64,000 bases of DNA, from assembly GCF_001999325.1 (NCBI RefSeq), contig NZ_MVAR01000018.1, positions 62,001 through 126,000 of the forward strand, written 5' to 3'. A model generated the notes under the pieces. It saw nothing but the letters and a program-made list of their open reading frames with translations, did not search any database and was not told the DNA's origin. Made by a program: the position numbers and the translations under genes. Below are positions 41,106-51,459 of the stretch, one piece after another. The DNA comes from Thioalkalivibrio versutus. Lineage in GTDB: Bacteria > Pseudomonadota > Gammaproteobacteria > Ectothiorhodospirales > Ectothiorhodospiraceae. Within the stretch, counting starts at the first letter, position 1, and each line of letters opens with the position of its first letter.

Positions 41106-41906
41106 TTATGTTTCGAGGCCGATCTCGGCGGCGCCCAGGCCGACCGTGTTGTAGCCGGAGTCGACGTACATCACTTCGCCGGTGATCCCGGAGGCAAGGT
41201 CGGAGCAGAGGAAGGCGCCGGCGTTGCCGACCTGATCCGTGGTGACGTTACGGCGCAGCGGCGCGTTGGCCTGGACGTGATCCAGGATGCGCTTGAAGTC
41301 GCCGATGCCGGAGGCCGCCAGGGTGCGGATCGGACCCGCGGAGATCGCGTTCACCCGGGTGCTTTCCGGCCCCAGGGTGTAGGCCAGGTAACGCACATTG
41401 GCCTCCAGGCTCGCCTTGGCCAGGCCCATCACGTTGTAGTTGGGCATCGAGCGCTCGGCACCCAGATAGCTGAGGGTGAGGATGGAGGCGTCGCGGTCCT
41501 TCATCATGCCGCGCCCGGCCTTGGCCAGCGCGGCCAGGCTGTACGAGCTGACATCGTGCGCGATGCGGAAGCCGTCGCGGGTCATGTTGTCGAGGAAGTC
41601 CCCCTCCAGCTGCTCCTTGGGCGCGAAAGCGACCGAGTGCACCAGGATGTCGACGCCGTCCCAGTAATTGTCCAGGTGCTCGAAGACCTGTTCGATCTCG
41701 CGATCGTCCTCGACGTTACAGGGCACGAGGATGTCGGAATCGAAATCCGCAACCAGCTTCTCGACGCGATCGCGCAGGCGTTCGTTCTGGTAGGTGAAGG
41801 CGAGTTCGGCGCCCTCGCGATGCATGGCCGCGGCAATGCCGTAGGCGATGGAACGGTTGCTGGCCACGCCGACGATCAGTGCGCGTTTGCCCTTGAGAAA
41901 ACCCAT
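41106..41906 (-). CDS. fabI: Enoyl-[acyl-carrier-protein] reductase (NADH)
   Basis: 266 residues. Short-chain dehydrogenase of the FabI type: [13 protein letters not shown] nucleotide loop, HSVAFAPK, and the catalytic Tyr-x6-Lys in [12 protein letters not shown]. It carries out the last reduction of fatty-acid elongation. The ATG has AAGGAG seven bases upstream. It is transcribed divergently from the peptide transporter operon with 253 bases between. Confidence 0.96.
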   Translation of the reverse strand: MGFLKGKRALIVGVASNRSIAYGIAAAMHREGAELAFTYQNERLRDRVEKLVADFDSDILVPCNVEDDREIEQVFEHLDNYWDGVDILVHSVAFAPKEQLEGDFLDNMTRDGFRIAHDVSSYSLAALAKAGRGMMKDRDASILTLSYLGAERSMPNYNVMGLAKASLEANVRYLAYTLGPESTRVNAISAGPIRTLAASGIGDFKRILDHVQANAPLRRNVTTDQVGNAGAFLCSDLASGITGEVMYVDSGYNTVGLGAAEIGLET

Positions 41907-42067
41907 GTAAAACTCCTTGATTCTGATCCGTGCCGACGCACCCGGGCGGGTCGTCTCGACGGCGCCCGACCGCGAGCGGAACCGGGGACGGACGCGACTG
42001 TCTTCGGGATCATACCGATGTGCCGCAAGTGCGGCCAGCACCCGATGAGCCGGAGGGAGCGGCTTGC

Positions 42068-42073
42068 TATAGT
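42068..42073 (+). promoter_or_regulatory. Extended -10 promoter of the peptide ABC operon
   Basis: TATAGT preceded by TTGC forms an extended -10 element about 87 bases before the GTG start at 42160. The -35 region (ATGAGC) is poor. Confidence 0.4.
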
Positions 42074-42159
42074 GCGAACACTTGCGGTCTTCAGGGCCGC
42101 CCACCCGGCGCCCCGGAATCGGGCCTGCCGGACTGCCACCGCAGCAACCCGGAGGCCTT

Positions 42160-44019
42160 GTGAGTCGTCATTTTGGTTGGATCGTGACCCTGATCGTGCT
42201 GGGTATCCTGCTGTTGCTGGTGATGGTCCAGATCGACCGCCAGTGGCAACGCATGGCCTCCATGCAGAGCACCATGACCGAGCAGGCCCGGGATCTCCGT
42301 GCATTGCGGCGCAGCCTGCAGGGCCTGGAATCCGACCTTGCCTCCGGGCGCTTCGCCGGGATGGATGGCGAGCGTGCCGCGCGGGCGGACGATGTCCCCT
42401 CGGCGTTCCGGCGAGCGGCGCGGGCGGCCGAGCAGGAGGACTACGCCGAGGGTGACTGGCTGGTGCAGGCCTTTGGCACGGGCCTGGCGACCATCACGCC
42501 GTATGTCTCCTCCGATGCCTATGCCTCCGAGGTGCAGAACTACGTGCTGGAGTCGCTGGTGGTGCGCGACCCGGAGACGCTGGAGTGGCAGGGGTTGCTG
42601 GCCGAATCCTGGGAGTTCGACGATACCGGTACCGAGCTGACCTTCCGCCTGCGCCCGGGGCTGCAGTTCTCCGATGGGGAGCCGCTGACGGCCGAGGATA
42701 TCCGCTTCACCTTCGATTTCCTGATGACCGACGCCATCGCGGTGCCGAGGGCGAGGGCCTTCCTGGAGAAGATCGAGGCGGTCGAGGCCGTCGACGAGCG
42801 CACGGTGCGGTTCGTGTTCGAGGAGCCATACTTCGACGCCATGCGGGTGGCGGGTGGCCTGGATGTCCTGCCGGAACACTTCTATGGGCGCTACCTGGAG
42901 GATCCGGAGACCTTCAACGAGTCGCGCGGCATCCTGCTGGGGTCCGGACCCTACCGCATGGAGGATCCGACCGGCTGGACCCCGGATGCCGGCCGTATCG
43001 AACTGGAGCGCAACCCGCGTTACTGGGGGCCGGTGGAGCCGCCGCTGGATCGTTTGGTGTGGCGGGTCATTCAGAATGACAGTGCGCGTCTGACCACCTT
43101 CCGCAATCGGGATATCGACGTCTACGGGGCGCGCCCGCGCGAGTATGCCCGGTTGCGCGACGACGAGGCCCTGCGCGAGCGCGCGGATACCCACGAGTAC
43201 ATGAGCCCCACGGCCGGCTATTCGTACATTGCCTGGAACCAGCAGCGCGATGGCGAGCCGACGCGTTTCGCCGATCCGCGGGTGCGCCAGGCGATGAGCT
43301 ACCTGACCGACGTTGACCGGCTGATCGAGGAGGTCATGCTGGGGTATGCGGAGCGCGCGATCTCCCCGTTTTCACCGCGCAGCGATCAGCACAATCCGGA
43401 TCTCGATCCGATCCCCTATGATGTCGAGCGCGCCCTGGAGCTGCTGGCCGAGGCCGGCTTCCGCGAACGCAATCGCGATGGCGTTCTGGTCAACGAGGAC
43501 GGCGAGCCGTTCTCCTTCGAGTTGTCGTATTTCCAGGACAACGAGGACACCCGCCGCATCGCGCTGTTCCTGCGCGACCTCTTTGCGCGGGCCGGGATCG
43601 AGATGCGCCCGTCGCCGACCGAGTGGTCGGTGATGCTGGAACAACTCACCCGCCAGGATTTCGATGCCATCACCCTGGGCTGGACCAGCGGTGTGGAGGT
43701 GGATATCTACCAGATGTTCCACTCCAGTCAGGTGGTTTCCGGTGGCGACAACTTCATCCACTACCAGAATCCCGAGCTGGATGCGGTGATCGAGGCGGCG
43801 CGTGGCGAGGTGGACGAGCCCGCGCGCATGGAGCTTTGGCGCGAGGCCGAGCGCATCCTGCACGAGGACCAGCCGTATACCTTCCTGATGCGGCGCCAGA
43901 CCCTGGCCTTCATCGACCGACGCATCCAGAACCTGGAGCAGACCGCGCTGGGGCTCAACCTGGGGGCGGTGCCGCTGGAGATCTACGTCCCGTTCGAATC
44001 GCAACGGTACGGGCAGTAG
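42160..44019 (+). CDS. Membrane-anchored peptide-type ABC substrate-binding protein
   Basis: 619 residues. One N-terminal transmembrane helix ([17 protein letters not shown]) without a cleavage or lipid site, a short coiled coil (residues 30-70), then a family 5 solute-binding domain ([42 protein letters not shown]). Closest in general plan to YejA and other oligopeptide binders. It would bind peptides in the periplasm while tethered to the inner membrane. GTG start at 42160 with GGAGG four bases upstream; earlier in-frame starts lack a ribosome binding site. Confidence 0.85.
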   Translation: MSRHFGWIVTLIVLGILLLLVMVQIDRQWQRMASMQSTMTEQARDLRALRRSLQGLESDLASGRFAGMDGERAARADDVPSAFRRAARAAEQEDYAEGDWLVQAFGTGLATITPYVSSDAYASEVQNYVLESLVVRDPETLEWQGLLAESWEFDDTGTELTFRLRPGLQFSDGEPLTAEDIRFTFDFLMTDAIAVPRARAFLEKIEAVEAVDERTVRFVFEEPYFDAMRVAGGLDVLPEHFYGRYLEDPETFNESRGILLGSGPYRMEDPTGWTPDAGRIELERNPRYWGPVEPPLDRLVWRVIQNDSARLTTFRNRDIDVYGARPREYARLRDDEALRERADTHEYMSPTAGYSYIAWNQQRDGEPTRFADPRVRQAMSYLTDVDRLIEEVMLGYAERAISPFSPRSDQHNPDLDPIPYDVERALELLAEAGFRERNRDGVLVNEDGEPFSFELSYFQDNEDTRRIALFLRDLFARAGIEMRPSPTEWSVMLEQLTRQDFDAITLGWTSGVEVDIYQMFHSSQVVSGGDNFIHYQNPELDAVIEAARGEVDEPARMELWREAERILHEDQPYTFLMRRQTLAFIDRRIQNLEQTALGLNLGAVPLEIYVPFESQRYGQ

Positions 44020-44066
44020 CCGGCGATGCCCATGGAAGCTGAAGCGGCAGGGGAGCGCCGCACGCG

Positions 44067-45446
44067 ATGCTGACCTACATCCTGCGCCGCATGCTGCTGA
44101 TGGTGCCGACCCTGTTCGGGATCACCGTGGTCGTGTTTGCGGTGATGGCGGCCGCACCCGGTGGGATCAGCGCCCTGACGCTGGTCGAAGGCCAGGGCCT
44201 GGAGCCCCAGGCACAGAAGGCGATGGAGGACTACTACAACCAGCTCTACGGGCTGGATCAGCCGGCCCCGGTGCAGTTCGGGCGCTGGCTGAACAACATC
44301 TCGCCGATCGGATTTGCCCAGGACGCGGACGGCTCGCTCACCGGCTGGCCACACTTCAAGGTCCCCAATCTGGGCACCAGTTTCCGCTATGGCCGGCCGG
44401 TGATCGATCTGGTGGCCGAACGCTTGCCGATCACGTTGCTGCTGAACGTGCTCTCCATCCCGCTGATCTACATCGTCGCGGTTGCGGTGGGGGTGCGCGC
44501 GGCCACCCAGCATGGCCAGGCCTTCGATTCGCAGTCTGGCGTCGTGCTGCTGGCCCTGTGGTCGGTGCCGACCATGCTGGCCGGCGTGTTGCTGATCGGC
44601 TTCTTTGCCTCCGACCAGTTCTGGCAGTGGTTCCCCACCGGGGGGCTCAGCCAGCGCGCGGCGCTGGACATGACTTTCCTGCCCACGGTGGAGGTGGTCT
44701 GGGCGTTGCCGTTGTTGCTGATACTGCCGTTTCTGGGGGTGGCGCTGGGGATCTACCTTGCGCGCTACCTGCCCGCCCGTATCCGCGGCGGGGTCGGGGC
44801 AGCACTCGGGGCCGTCTGCGGCTGGCTGATGTTCCGCGATCTGGCACCGGCCGGGATGGTCAGTACCGCAGTGGCCGTGCTTCTCGGGGGCGGAGTGGGC
44901 TGGATGATGGCGCACAGTGATTGGGGCGTCCTGCGCGGGTTTTATCTGGGCACCCTGGGGCTGGGTGCCGGGCTGGCGCTGGCGCTGGGCCTGGCGCCGG
45001 GCCATATGGTGCCGGGCTTCCTGCTGGACCGGGCCTGGCACCTGGTGTTGCCAGTGCTGTGCCTGTCCTACGGCGGGCTGGCATTCCTGGCCAAGCTTTC
45101 GCGTTCGGCGGTGCTGGAGAACCTGACCTCGGATTACGCGCGTACGGCGCGCGCCAAGGGGGTGGCCGAGCACGACGTGCTGTGGCGTCACGTGTTCCGC
45201 AATTCCCTGCTGCCCCTGATCACCGTGTCGGCCACGCTGCTGCCCTCGCTGCTGGCCGGCTCGGTGATCGTGGAGGCGATCTTCTCCATTGATGGCATGG
45301 GCAAGCTGGCGGTGGAGGCCGTGCAGACGCGCGACCGCGAGCTGGTGCTGTCGATTACCCTGATCTCGGGCGTGCTGACCCTGGTGGGCTATCTGCTGGC
45401 GGATCTGGCCTACGCCATCGTCGATCCGCGGGTGAGCTATGACTGA
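44067..45446 (+). CDS. Peptide ABC transporter permease with extra membrane segments (YejB-like)
   Basis: 459 residues, versus about 360 for E. coli YejB. The N-terminus (ILRRMLLMVPTLFGITVVVF) and the EAA coupling loop (ARAKGVAEHDVLWRHVFRNS) are standard for dipeptide-type permeases. Between the family motifs PTGGL and HLVLPVLCLS there is an insert of roughly 100 residues holding about four extra hydrophobic helices. It forms the channel with the next permease. Overlaps the next gene by eight bases. Confidence 0.87.
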   Translation: MLTYILRRMLLMVPTLFGITVVVFAVMAAAPGGISALTLVEGQGLEPQAQKAMEDYYNQLYGLDQPAPVQFGRWLNNISPIGFAQDADGSLTGWPHFKVPNLGTSFRYGRPVIDLVAERLPITLLLNVLSIPLIYIVAVAVGVRAATQHGQAFDSQSGVVLLALWSVPTMLAGVLLIGFFASDQFWQWFPTGGLSQRAALDMTFLPTVEVVWALPLLLILPFLGVALGIYLARYLPARIRGGVGAALGAVCGWLMFRDLAPAGMVSTAVAVLLGGGVGWMMAHSDWGVLRGFYLGTLGLGAGLALALGLAPGHMVPGFLLDRAWHLVLPVLCLSYGGLAFLAKLSRSAVLENLTSDYARTARAKGVAEHDVLWRHVFRNSLLPLITVSATLLPSLLAGSVIVEAIFSIDGMGKLAVEAVQTRDRELVLSITLISGVLTLVGYLLADLAYAIVDPRVSYD

Positions 45447-46707
45447 GACCGCGCACAACGCGCAGCAGGCGGATCGCCGCAGCCGTTCCTGGGCCCGGCG
45501 CGTGGTGGGCGAGATCCTGCTGCGCTGGGGTGCCCGCCTCGGGATTGGCTGGATCGCGCTGCTGACCCTGGTCGCGGTCCTTGCGCCAGTGCTGGCGAAT
45601 TCCCACCCGCTGCTGGTGCAGACCGCCGACGGCACGTGGGCGCTGCCGTTTCTGCGCTACCTGACGGCGGCGGACGTCACCCTGTTTGGTTTGCTGGTGC
45701 TGGCTCTGATCTTCTGGCGTCTGCCTGGGCGGCCGTGGCGGCGCTTCGGTCTCTGGGCGGTGCTGGGCGCGGTGCTGGGCGTGGTGGCCTGGCAGACGGT
45801 GTCGCCGCCGTCGCTGGTGATTCACGAGCAGTACCGCGAGGCCGAGGTGATGGGCGAGTATCAGCGGGTAATCCGTGCGCCGATCCCGTACTCGCCGCGC
45901 GACTACCTGCGCGATTACGCCGATACCGGGCTGGAGGCCCCGCGCGAGTCCCCGGATCGGGTGCACTGGTTCGGTACGGACGATACCGGCGCCGACGTGC
46001 TCTCGCGCATGATCCACGCCACGCGCATCGCGCTGTCCATAGGCTTCATCGCGACCGGGATTGCGCTGGGGATCGGGGTGATCCTGGGTGGGCTGATGGG
46101 CTATTTCTCGGGGATCGTGGACATGATCGGGATGCGCCTGGTGGAGATCTTCGAGGCCATCCCGACGCTGTTCCTGCTGTTGACCTTCGTCGCCTTCTTC
46201 GGCCGTTCGCTGTACCTGATGATGCTGATCATCGGCCTGACCTCATGGTCCGGCTACGCCCGTTATGTGCGTGCCGAGTTCCTGCGCCTGCGCCAGCAGG
46301 ACTTCGTGCAGGGGGCCATCGCCTCGGGGCTGTCGCTGCCGTCCATCCTGTTCCGGCACATGCTGCCGAACGGCATCGCCCCGATCCTGGTCGCGGCCAG
46401 TTTTGGCGTCGCCTCCGCGATCCTCGCCGAGGCGACCCTGTCGTTCCTCGGCCTCGGACTGGTGGATGACCCCTCCTGGGGCCAGATGCTGAACCAGGCG
46501 GTGCAGAGCTCCACCTTCAACTGGTGGATGGCGGCCTTCCCCGGGGGCGCGATCTTCCTGACCGTGTTCGCCTACAACCTCATCGGCGAGGCCCTGCGTG
46601 ACGCAGTGGACCCGCATGCCCGCTCCGCGGCGCGCACCGCCAATCGCGATGATGGTGCACGCCCGGCGGCCGGTGCCACCAGCGCCACCAGTGGCGGGGT
46701 GCGTTGA
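45439..46707 (+). CDS. Peptide ABC transporter permease with extra membrane segments (YejE-like)
   Basis: 422 residues, versus about 340 for E. coli YejE. After the ANSHPLLVQTADGTWALPFL segment typical of YejE comes an extra hydrophobic pair (VTLFGLLVLALIFWRLPG, FGLWAVLGAVLGVVAWQTV). The rest is normal: WFGTDDTGADVLSRMIHATR, the EAA loop (GLSLPSILFRHMLPNGI) and GEALRDAVDPHAR at the C-terminus. Second channel half of the importer. Confidence 0.88.
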   Translation: MTETAHNAQQADRRSRSWARRVVGEILLRWGARLGIGWIALLTLVAVLAPVLANSHPLLVQTADGTWALPFLRYLTAADVTLFGLLVLALIFWRLPGRPWRRFGLWAVLGAVLGVVAWQTVSPPSLVIHEQYREAEVMGEYQRVIRAPIPYSPRDYLRDYADTGLEAPRESPDRVHWFGTDDTGADVLSRMIHATRIALSIGFIATGIALGIGVILGGLMGYFSGIVDMIGMRLVEIFEAIPTLFLLLTFVAFFGRSLYLMMLIIGLTSWSGYARYVRAEFLRLRQQDFVQGAIASGLSLPSILFRHMLPNGIAPILVAASFGVASAILAEATLSFLGLGLVDDPSWGQMLNQAVQSSTFNWWMAAFPGGAIFLTVFAYNLIGEALRDAVDPHARSAARTANRDDGARPAAGATSATSGGVR

Positions 46708-46709
46708 CC

Positions 46710-48326
46710 ATGCTGGAGGTGCGCAATCTGCAGATTCGCCACCGCGACGGCGAGGCGGCGCTGGTGGAGGATGTGAGCTTCGCCATCCGCGAGGGCGAGC
46801 TGTTTGCCCTGGTCGGGGAGTCGGGCTCCGGCAAGTCGATCACGGCGCTGGCCATCATGCGTCTGCTGGATGCGGGCTTCGAAAGGCCCTCGGGCGAGGC
46901 CTGGCTGGCCGGACGCGAAGGCCGCCAGGAGTTGCTGGGGCTTCCCAGCGCGGTGATGCAGCATGTGCGCGGCGACCGCGTCGGCATGATCTTCCAGGAG
47001 CCGATGACCTCCCTGAACCCGGTGCTGAAGGTGGGCGATCAGATCGAGGAGGTGCTGCGCCTGCATCGCCCGCAGATGAGTCCGGAGCAGCGCGCGGCGC
47101 GCACCCTCGAGGTCTTGAGCGAGGTGCAGTTGCCGAACCCCGAACAGCGCCGCGACGAGTACCCGCACAAGCTCTCCGGCGGCCAGCGCCAGCGGGTGAT
47201 GATTGCCATGGCCCTGGTCGCCGAACCGGATCTGCTGATCGCGGACGAGCCGACCACCGCGCTGGACGTAACCATTCAGGCCGAGATCCTGAAGCTGATC
47301 GACCACCTGCGCGAGAAGAACGGCATGGCGGTCCTGCTGATCACCCACGACTTCGGCGTGGTGGCCTCGGTGGCTGATCGCGTGGCGGTGATGCGCCAGG
47401 GGCGCCTGGTGGAGCAGGGGGAGTGCCTGCCGCTGTTGCGCGCTCCGCAGGACGCCTACACCCGCAAGCTGATCCAGGCGCTGCCGGAGAACCTGCCACC
47501 GCTGCCGCCGGTGCCGGGCGCGGGGCGCGAAGCGCTGTTGCAGGTGTCCGGCCTGCAGGTGCACTTCCCGGTGCTGAAGGGCCTAATGCGTCGCCAGGTG
47601 GATGTGGTGCGGGCGGTGGATGACGTCAGTTTCGAGCTGGAGAATGGCGAGGTGCTGGCCGTGGTGGGGGAGTCCGGCTGTGGCAAGACCACCCTGGGCC
47701 GCGCGATCCTGCGCCTGATCGAGCCGACCGGTGGCGAGATCCGCTACCGGGGCGAGTCGTTGACCCACATGGCACGCAAGCCGTTGCGCCGGCTGCGGCG
47801 GCACCTGCAGGTGGTGTTCCAGGACCCGGCCTCGTCGCTGAACCCGCGCCTGAACGTGCTGACGCTGCTGACCGAGCCGATGGCGGTGCATGGCATCGGC
47901 GCCAATCAGGACGAGCGAATCGCCCTGGCCGGGAAGGTGCTGGATCAGGTGGCGTTGCCGGAGGACACCCTGTGGCGCTATCCGCACGAGTTCTCCGGTG
48001 GTCAGCGCCAGCGTATCGCGATCGCGCGGGCCCTGGTGCTGGACCCGGACGTAATCATCTGCGACGAGGTGACCAGCGCGCTGGACGTATCCGTCCAGGC
48101 AGAGGTGCTGCAGATCCTGGGCCGGCTACGCGCGGAGCGACGTCTGGCGATGATCTTCATCACCCACGACATGGGCGTGGTCGAGTACTTCTCCGACCGC
48201 ATGCTGGTGATGCACGACGGGCGCATGGAGGAGATCGGCGCTACCGCCGAGGTGCTGGCCAATCCGCAGGCCGACTACACCCGCCACCTGCTGGATGCCG
48301 TGCCGCGCGTCTCGCGTTATCTGTAA
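46710..48326 (+). CDS. Peptide ABC transporter ATP-binding protein, two ATPase domains (YejF-like)
   Basis: 538 residues made of two OppD/OppF-like ATPases in tandem. Domain 1: Walker [12 protein letters not shown], signature [13 protein letters not shown], Walker [13 protein letters not shown]. Domain 2: [35 protein letters not shown]. Both appear intact, so two ATP sites are expected. The single-chain arrangement is typical of YejF. I chose ATG 46710; a TTG at 46704 overlaps the stop of the preceding permease gene. Confidence 0.92.
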   Translation: MLEVRNLQIRHRDGEAALVEDVSFAIREGELFALVGESGSGKSITALAIMRLLDAGFERPSGEAWLAGREGRQELLGLPSAVMQHVRGDRVGMIFQEPMTSLNPVLKVGDQIEEVLRLHRPQMSPEQRAARTLEVLSEVQLPNPEQRRDEYPHKLSGGQRQRVMIAMALVAEPDLLIADEPTTALDVTIQAEILKLIDHLREKNGMAVLLITHDFGVVASVADRVAVMRQGRLVEQGECLPLLRAPQDAYTRKLIQALPENLPPLPPVPGAGREALLQVSGLQVHFPVLKGLMRRQVDVVRAVDDVSFELENGEVLAVVGESGCGKTTLGRAILRLIEPTGGEIRYRGESLTHMARKPLRRLRRHLQVVFQDPASSLNPRLNVLTLLTEPMAVHGIGANQDERIALAGKVLDQVALPEDTLWRYPHEFSGGQRQRIAIARALVLDPDVIICDEVTSALDVSVQAEVLQILGRLRAERRLAMIFITHDMGVVEYFSDRMLVMHDGRMEEIGATAEVLANPQADYTRHLLDAVPRVSRYL

Positions 48327-48387
48327 GCCCGCCCGCGCTGTGCGGTGCATGGCCGCCGTCTGGCGGTTGCGGGTCGCTTACCGTAGC

Positions 48388-48445
48388 GAATCCTTTCCTG
48401 GTGTTCTCTGCGTGTGTTCCGTGCCCTGTGCGGTGAACAACGGCC
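48388..48445. repeat. ACCACGAAG-type dispersed repeat, short copy
   Basis: GGTGTTCTCTGCGTGTGTTC and GTGCGGTGAACAACGG are the inverted form of the repeat seen at 14459 and 20108 (TTGTTCACC, CACGGAACACACGCAGAGAA). It lies between the convergent transporter and mutM genes. Confidence 0.45.
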
Positions 48446-48476
48446 TTTCCGCTCTGCTGACCCGTGTGGGGTCGAT

Positions 48477-49292
48477 CTACTTCTGGCAGGCGGGGCAGTA
48501 GCTACTGGCGCGCTGGCCGATGCGGCGCGTGCGCAATACCTCGGCGCAGACCGGGCAAGGCTCGCCGGCGCGGCCGTAGACGCGCAGCGACTGGCGGAAG
48601 TAGCCGTGGGTGCCGTCCTCGTGCAGGAAGTCGCGCAGGGTGGTCCCGCCCTGTTCAATGGCCGCCGCCAGCACCGCCTTGATGTGGCTTGCCAGGCGCT
48701 CGTATTCGGCGCGCGTGACGCGTCCGGCCGCGCGCCCGGGCCGAACGCCGGCGAGGAACAGGGCCTCGGTGGCGTAAATGTTGCCTACTCCCACTACGAT
48801 GGCCTGGTCCATGATGAAGGCTTTGACCGGGCCCCGGCGGCCGCGGCTGCGGCGGGACAGATAGTCGCCGTTAAATTCGGGGTCCAGGGGCTCCGGGCCG
48901 AGGTTGGCCAGCAAGGTGTGGGATAAGCCGCCCTCGGGGAGCGGCAGGCAACAGCCGAAGCGGCGCGGGTCGTGCAGGCGAACCTGGTAGCCGTTGTCCA
49001 GGTGCAGGGTCAGGTGATCGTGCCGGCGCAGCGGCGTCTCGGGCGTGCAGTGGCGCAGGCTCCCGGACATCCCGAGATGCAGCAGGAGGCCCGTACGATC
49101 GGTCTCCAGCAACAGGTACTTGGCGCGCCGGGTCAGGCTGCGGACCCGGGCGCCGGCCAGTTGCTGCACCAGCTCCGGCGGCACCGGCCAGCGCAGGCGC
49201 GGCTCGCGGACCTCGAAGGCCGTGATGCGGCGCCCGGCCAGCAGGGGGGCGAGCCCGCGCCGGGTGGTCTCGACCTCGGGCAGTTCAGGCAT
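48477..49292 (-). CDS. mutM: Formamidopyrimidine-DNA glycosylase
   Basis: 271 residues. The mature N-terminus PELPEVETTRRGL gives the catalytic Pro and Glu; the H2TH domain includes GVGNIYATEALF; the zinc finger is CPVCAEVL followed by YCPACQ. It removes 8-oxoguanine and formamidopyrimidines. Start ATG 49292 lies inside the last codons of the upstream chorismatase gene (eight-base overlap), so translation is coupled. Third gene of a minus-strand unit. Confidence 0.95.
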   Translation of the reverse strand: MPELPEVETTRRGLAPLLAGRRITAFEVREPRLRWPVPPELVQQLAGARVRSLTRRAKYLLLETDRTGLLLHLGMSGSLRHCTPETPLRRHDHLTLHLDNGYQVRLHDPRRFGCCLPLPEGGLSHTLLANLGPEPLDPEFNGDYLSRRSRGRRGPVKAFIMDQAIVVGVGNIYATEALFLAGVRPGRAAGRVTRAEYERLASHIKAVLAAAIEQGGTTLRDFLHEDGTHGYFRQSLRVYGRAGEPCPVCAEVLRTRRIGQRASSYCPACQK

Positions 49293-50235
49293 GCACGCCC
49301 TCGATTTCCAGCAGCAGCTCGCGCCGGCAGACGTCGCCGCGGACCCACTGGACGATCGGCCCCGGATGGGCGTCGTGGTAGTGCTCGGCGAGGACCGCGG
49401 CGACCTTGGGCCGGTCTTCCGGATGTCGCAGGTAGACGCGCAGCCAGGCCGGGCGTGGCAGTTCGTGGCCGGCGGTGTCATGCAGGGACCGCAAGTTGGC
49501 CAGGGTCTCGCGTGTCTGGGCGACGACGTCGTCGGGGTGACGGCTCTCGTGGCCGACGATGCTGGCGGTGCCGGAGAGCAGGATGAGTGGGCCGTCCGCG
49601 GTTTCCAGGCGGGTCGCGCGGGCGAAGGTCGGGCTCTTCGGGCTGTAGCGCGCCGGGTAATGATAGGCGCTGACCTGACGCGGGTTCTCCAGGGACTCGG
49701 CCGGGGTGCGAGTGGCGATCAGGTAGATGACCAGCTGGCGCTGGTCGCTCCCGATGGCCGTGGCGGCGGGCATGCTGGCCAGCGGGATCTCCAGGGTCTC
49801 AAGCGCGGTGGCGCGGCCCATGCAGAAGGCCTGATAGCGTTCCAGCCCGTCCTCCTCGGCATGGATGTCGCCAAAGTAGTTCCATACGCGTGCCAAATGC
49901 TCGAAGCCGCGCGCTCGGCAGGCGGCCAGCAGTGCGCGGTAGGCGTGTTCGGTCTGCTCCCGGAGGCCGTTATCCGGTCCGCTCCAGGTCGCGAAGAGGA
50001 CGTCCTTGTGCTCCAGCAGGCGGACGGGCCCCTCGTGGATCGGCGTTGGCGTGCCGCTGGCGGTCCAGTACTCGACATAGTGATCCGGCGCCAGGGGGCG
50101 CAGGCCCGGGCGGATCTCCAGGTGGCCGGGCCCGCTGTCGATCCCGGCGGGTTCGCGCAGCCGGATGTGCATTCCCGTTTCGGGGCCGGCGGCGGCTTCC
50201 GGCATGAGCTGGCTGCGCAGGGTAAGGGGGGGCAT
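49285..50235 (-). CDS. Chorismatase-like protein (XanB2/FkbO/Hyg5 family)
   Basis: 316 residues with two weakly similar RidA-like halves. Family features: ARVWNYFGDIHAEEDGLERY, the QAFCMGRATAL stretch, PAATAIGS, and QVSAYHYPARYSPKSPTFAR. Family members hydrolyse chorismate to 3-hydroxybenzoate, 4-hydroxybenzoate or a dihydroxy-cyclohexadiene acid; XanB2 supplies the head group of xanthomonadin-type aryl polyenes as well as 4-hydroxybenzoate for ubiquinone. Here it may serve a similar yellow pigment or the quinone pathway. GGAGAA lies before the ATG, and its start codon directly follows the stop of the EAL-HDOD gene. Confidence 0.8.
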   Translation of the reverse strand: MPPLTLRSQLMPEAAAGPETGMHIRLREPAGIDSGPGHLEIRPGLRPLAPDHYVEYWTASGTPTPIHEGPVRLLEHKDVLFATWSGPDNGLREQTEHAYRALLAACRARGFEHLARVWNYFGDIHAEEDGLERYQAFCMGRATALETLEIPLASMPAATAIGSDQRQLVIYLIATRTPAESLENPRQVSAYHYPARYSPKSPTFARATRLETADGPLILLSGTASIVGHESRHPDDVVAQTRETLANLRSLHDTAGHELPRPAWLRVYLRHPEDRPKVAAVLAEHYHDAHPGPIVQWVRGDVCRRELLLEIEGVHA

Positions 50236-51450
50236 CTAGTTCTCCGCCAGCGAGGCGAGCAAATCTTCGGTCCAGCGTACGGCCTCCAGGTAAAGGCGGC
50301 TGGAGACCGGCGCCGGGACCGGGGCATTCGTGTTGTCCAGCGGGGGTGTCGGGCCTTCGAAGGCGGCGATGGTCGCCAGCAGCGGTGCCAGCGGTCCTGC
50401 GCCTTCCATCAGGGCCTGTTCCATTTCGGTGGACAGGTGGAGTTCGCCCAGGATGTGTCGCAGCGGTACCCCCAGCACGCGATCCATCCCGGAGAGCATG
50501 CCGAGGGTGAAGTAGCGTTCGCACTCCTCGGGGTGCAGGCCCAGGGCGCGCGCCATCAGCATGCCCATACGGGCACGGATCATGACCTGCTCGAGCCCGT
50601 GGGTGGGATTGCCGGTACCACGCAGTACCATCAGCATCGCCAGGCGTTTGATGCGCCCCTGGCCCAGGCGCAGGATCGCGTTGTAGAGCGAATCGGTCGG
50701 GCGAGAGCCGCGATAGGCCGGGCTGTTGGCGATGCGCAGCAGCTGGATCGCGAGCCCGGGCTCGGCGGCGATCAGTTCCTCCAGCTCGGCCGGCGTCGGA
50801 TCCGGCGCCTGTAGCGCCCGCAGGAGGCGCAGCAGGGCCACTTCCAGGCTCTCCAGGCGCTGCCCCTCGATCACGTGGGGGAAGGACAGGTGAAAGCCCT
50901 GGAACAGGCTGAAGCCAAGGGCCTGGCAGCGAGCATAGGCCTCGGCCGTTTCGACCTTCTCGGCCAGCAGTTCCACGTCGAAGGCGCCCAGGGTGGTGAC
51001 TTCCTGTTCCAGGCGCTGGCCGCCCAGGGCGAGCACATCGAGCTTGACCAGATCCGCCAGTTCGACCAGCTCGGAATGGCTCTCCTGAAACTGGTAGTCA
51101 TCCAGTGCGATGCGAAAGCCCCGGCCCTTCAGTCGGCGTACCGCGGCGATGACCTCGGCGTCGATCTCGATATCCTCGAGGATCTCCAGCACTACCTGTT
51201 CCGGTGGCAGGCTGGTGATGACCTCGTGTTCGAGAAAGCCGCGGGTGAGATTGACGAAGGCCAGGTGTTCGCCGACCAGGTGTTGGAGACCGATGTCGAT
51301 GAAGGCGCTGCGCAGGAGATCGGAGGTGGCCAGGTCGCCGTCGGTGACCGAAGCGGCATCCAGGTGCCCAGCGCGAAACAGGAGCTCGAAGCCGACCAGA
51401 TTCTCCTGATCGTCAAAGATGGGTTGCCGGCCGACAAAAATTGGTTGCAT
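50236..51450 (-). CDS. EAL-HDOD signalling protein
   Basis: 404 residues. N-terminal EAL-type barrel beginning MQPIFVGRQPIFDDQ, with FELLFR in place of the catalytic EAL motif and QGFHLSFP near its end; the Mg-binding residues look degenerate, so it is probably a non-catalytic or c-di-GMP-sensing domain. The C-terminal HDOD domain (ELEELIAAEPGLAIQLLRIANSPAY) lacks HD phosphohydrolase residues, as usual for HDOD. YuxH-type architecture. The ATG at 51450 has no clear ribosome binding site and lies only ten bases from the MITE-like element. Confidence 0.85.
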   Translation of the reverse strand: MQPIFVGRQPIFDDQENLVGFELLFRAGHLDAASVTDGDLATSDLLRSAFIDIGLQHLVGEHLAFVNLTRGFLEHEVITSLPPEQVVLEILEDIEIDAEVIAAVRRLKGRGFRIALDDYQFQESHSELVELADLVKLDVLALGGQRLEQEVTTLGAFDVELLAEKVETAEAYARCQALGFSLFQGFHLSFPHVIEGQRLESLEVALLRLLRALQAPDPTPAELEELIAAEPGLAIQLLRIANSPAYRGSRPTDSLYNAILRLGQGRIKRLAMLMVLRGTGNPTHGLEQVMIRARMGMLMARALGLHPEECERYFTLGMLSGMDRVLGVPLRHILGELHLSTEMEQALMEGAGPLAPLLATIAAFEGPTPPLDNTNAPVPAPVSSRLYLEAVRWTEDLLASLAEN

Positions 51451-51459
51451 GCTTGCGCT

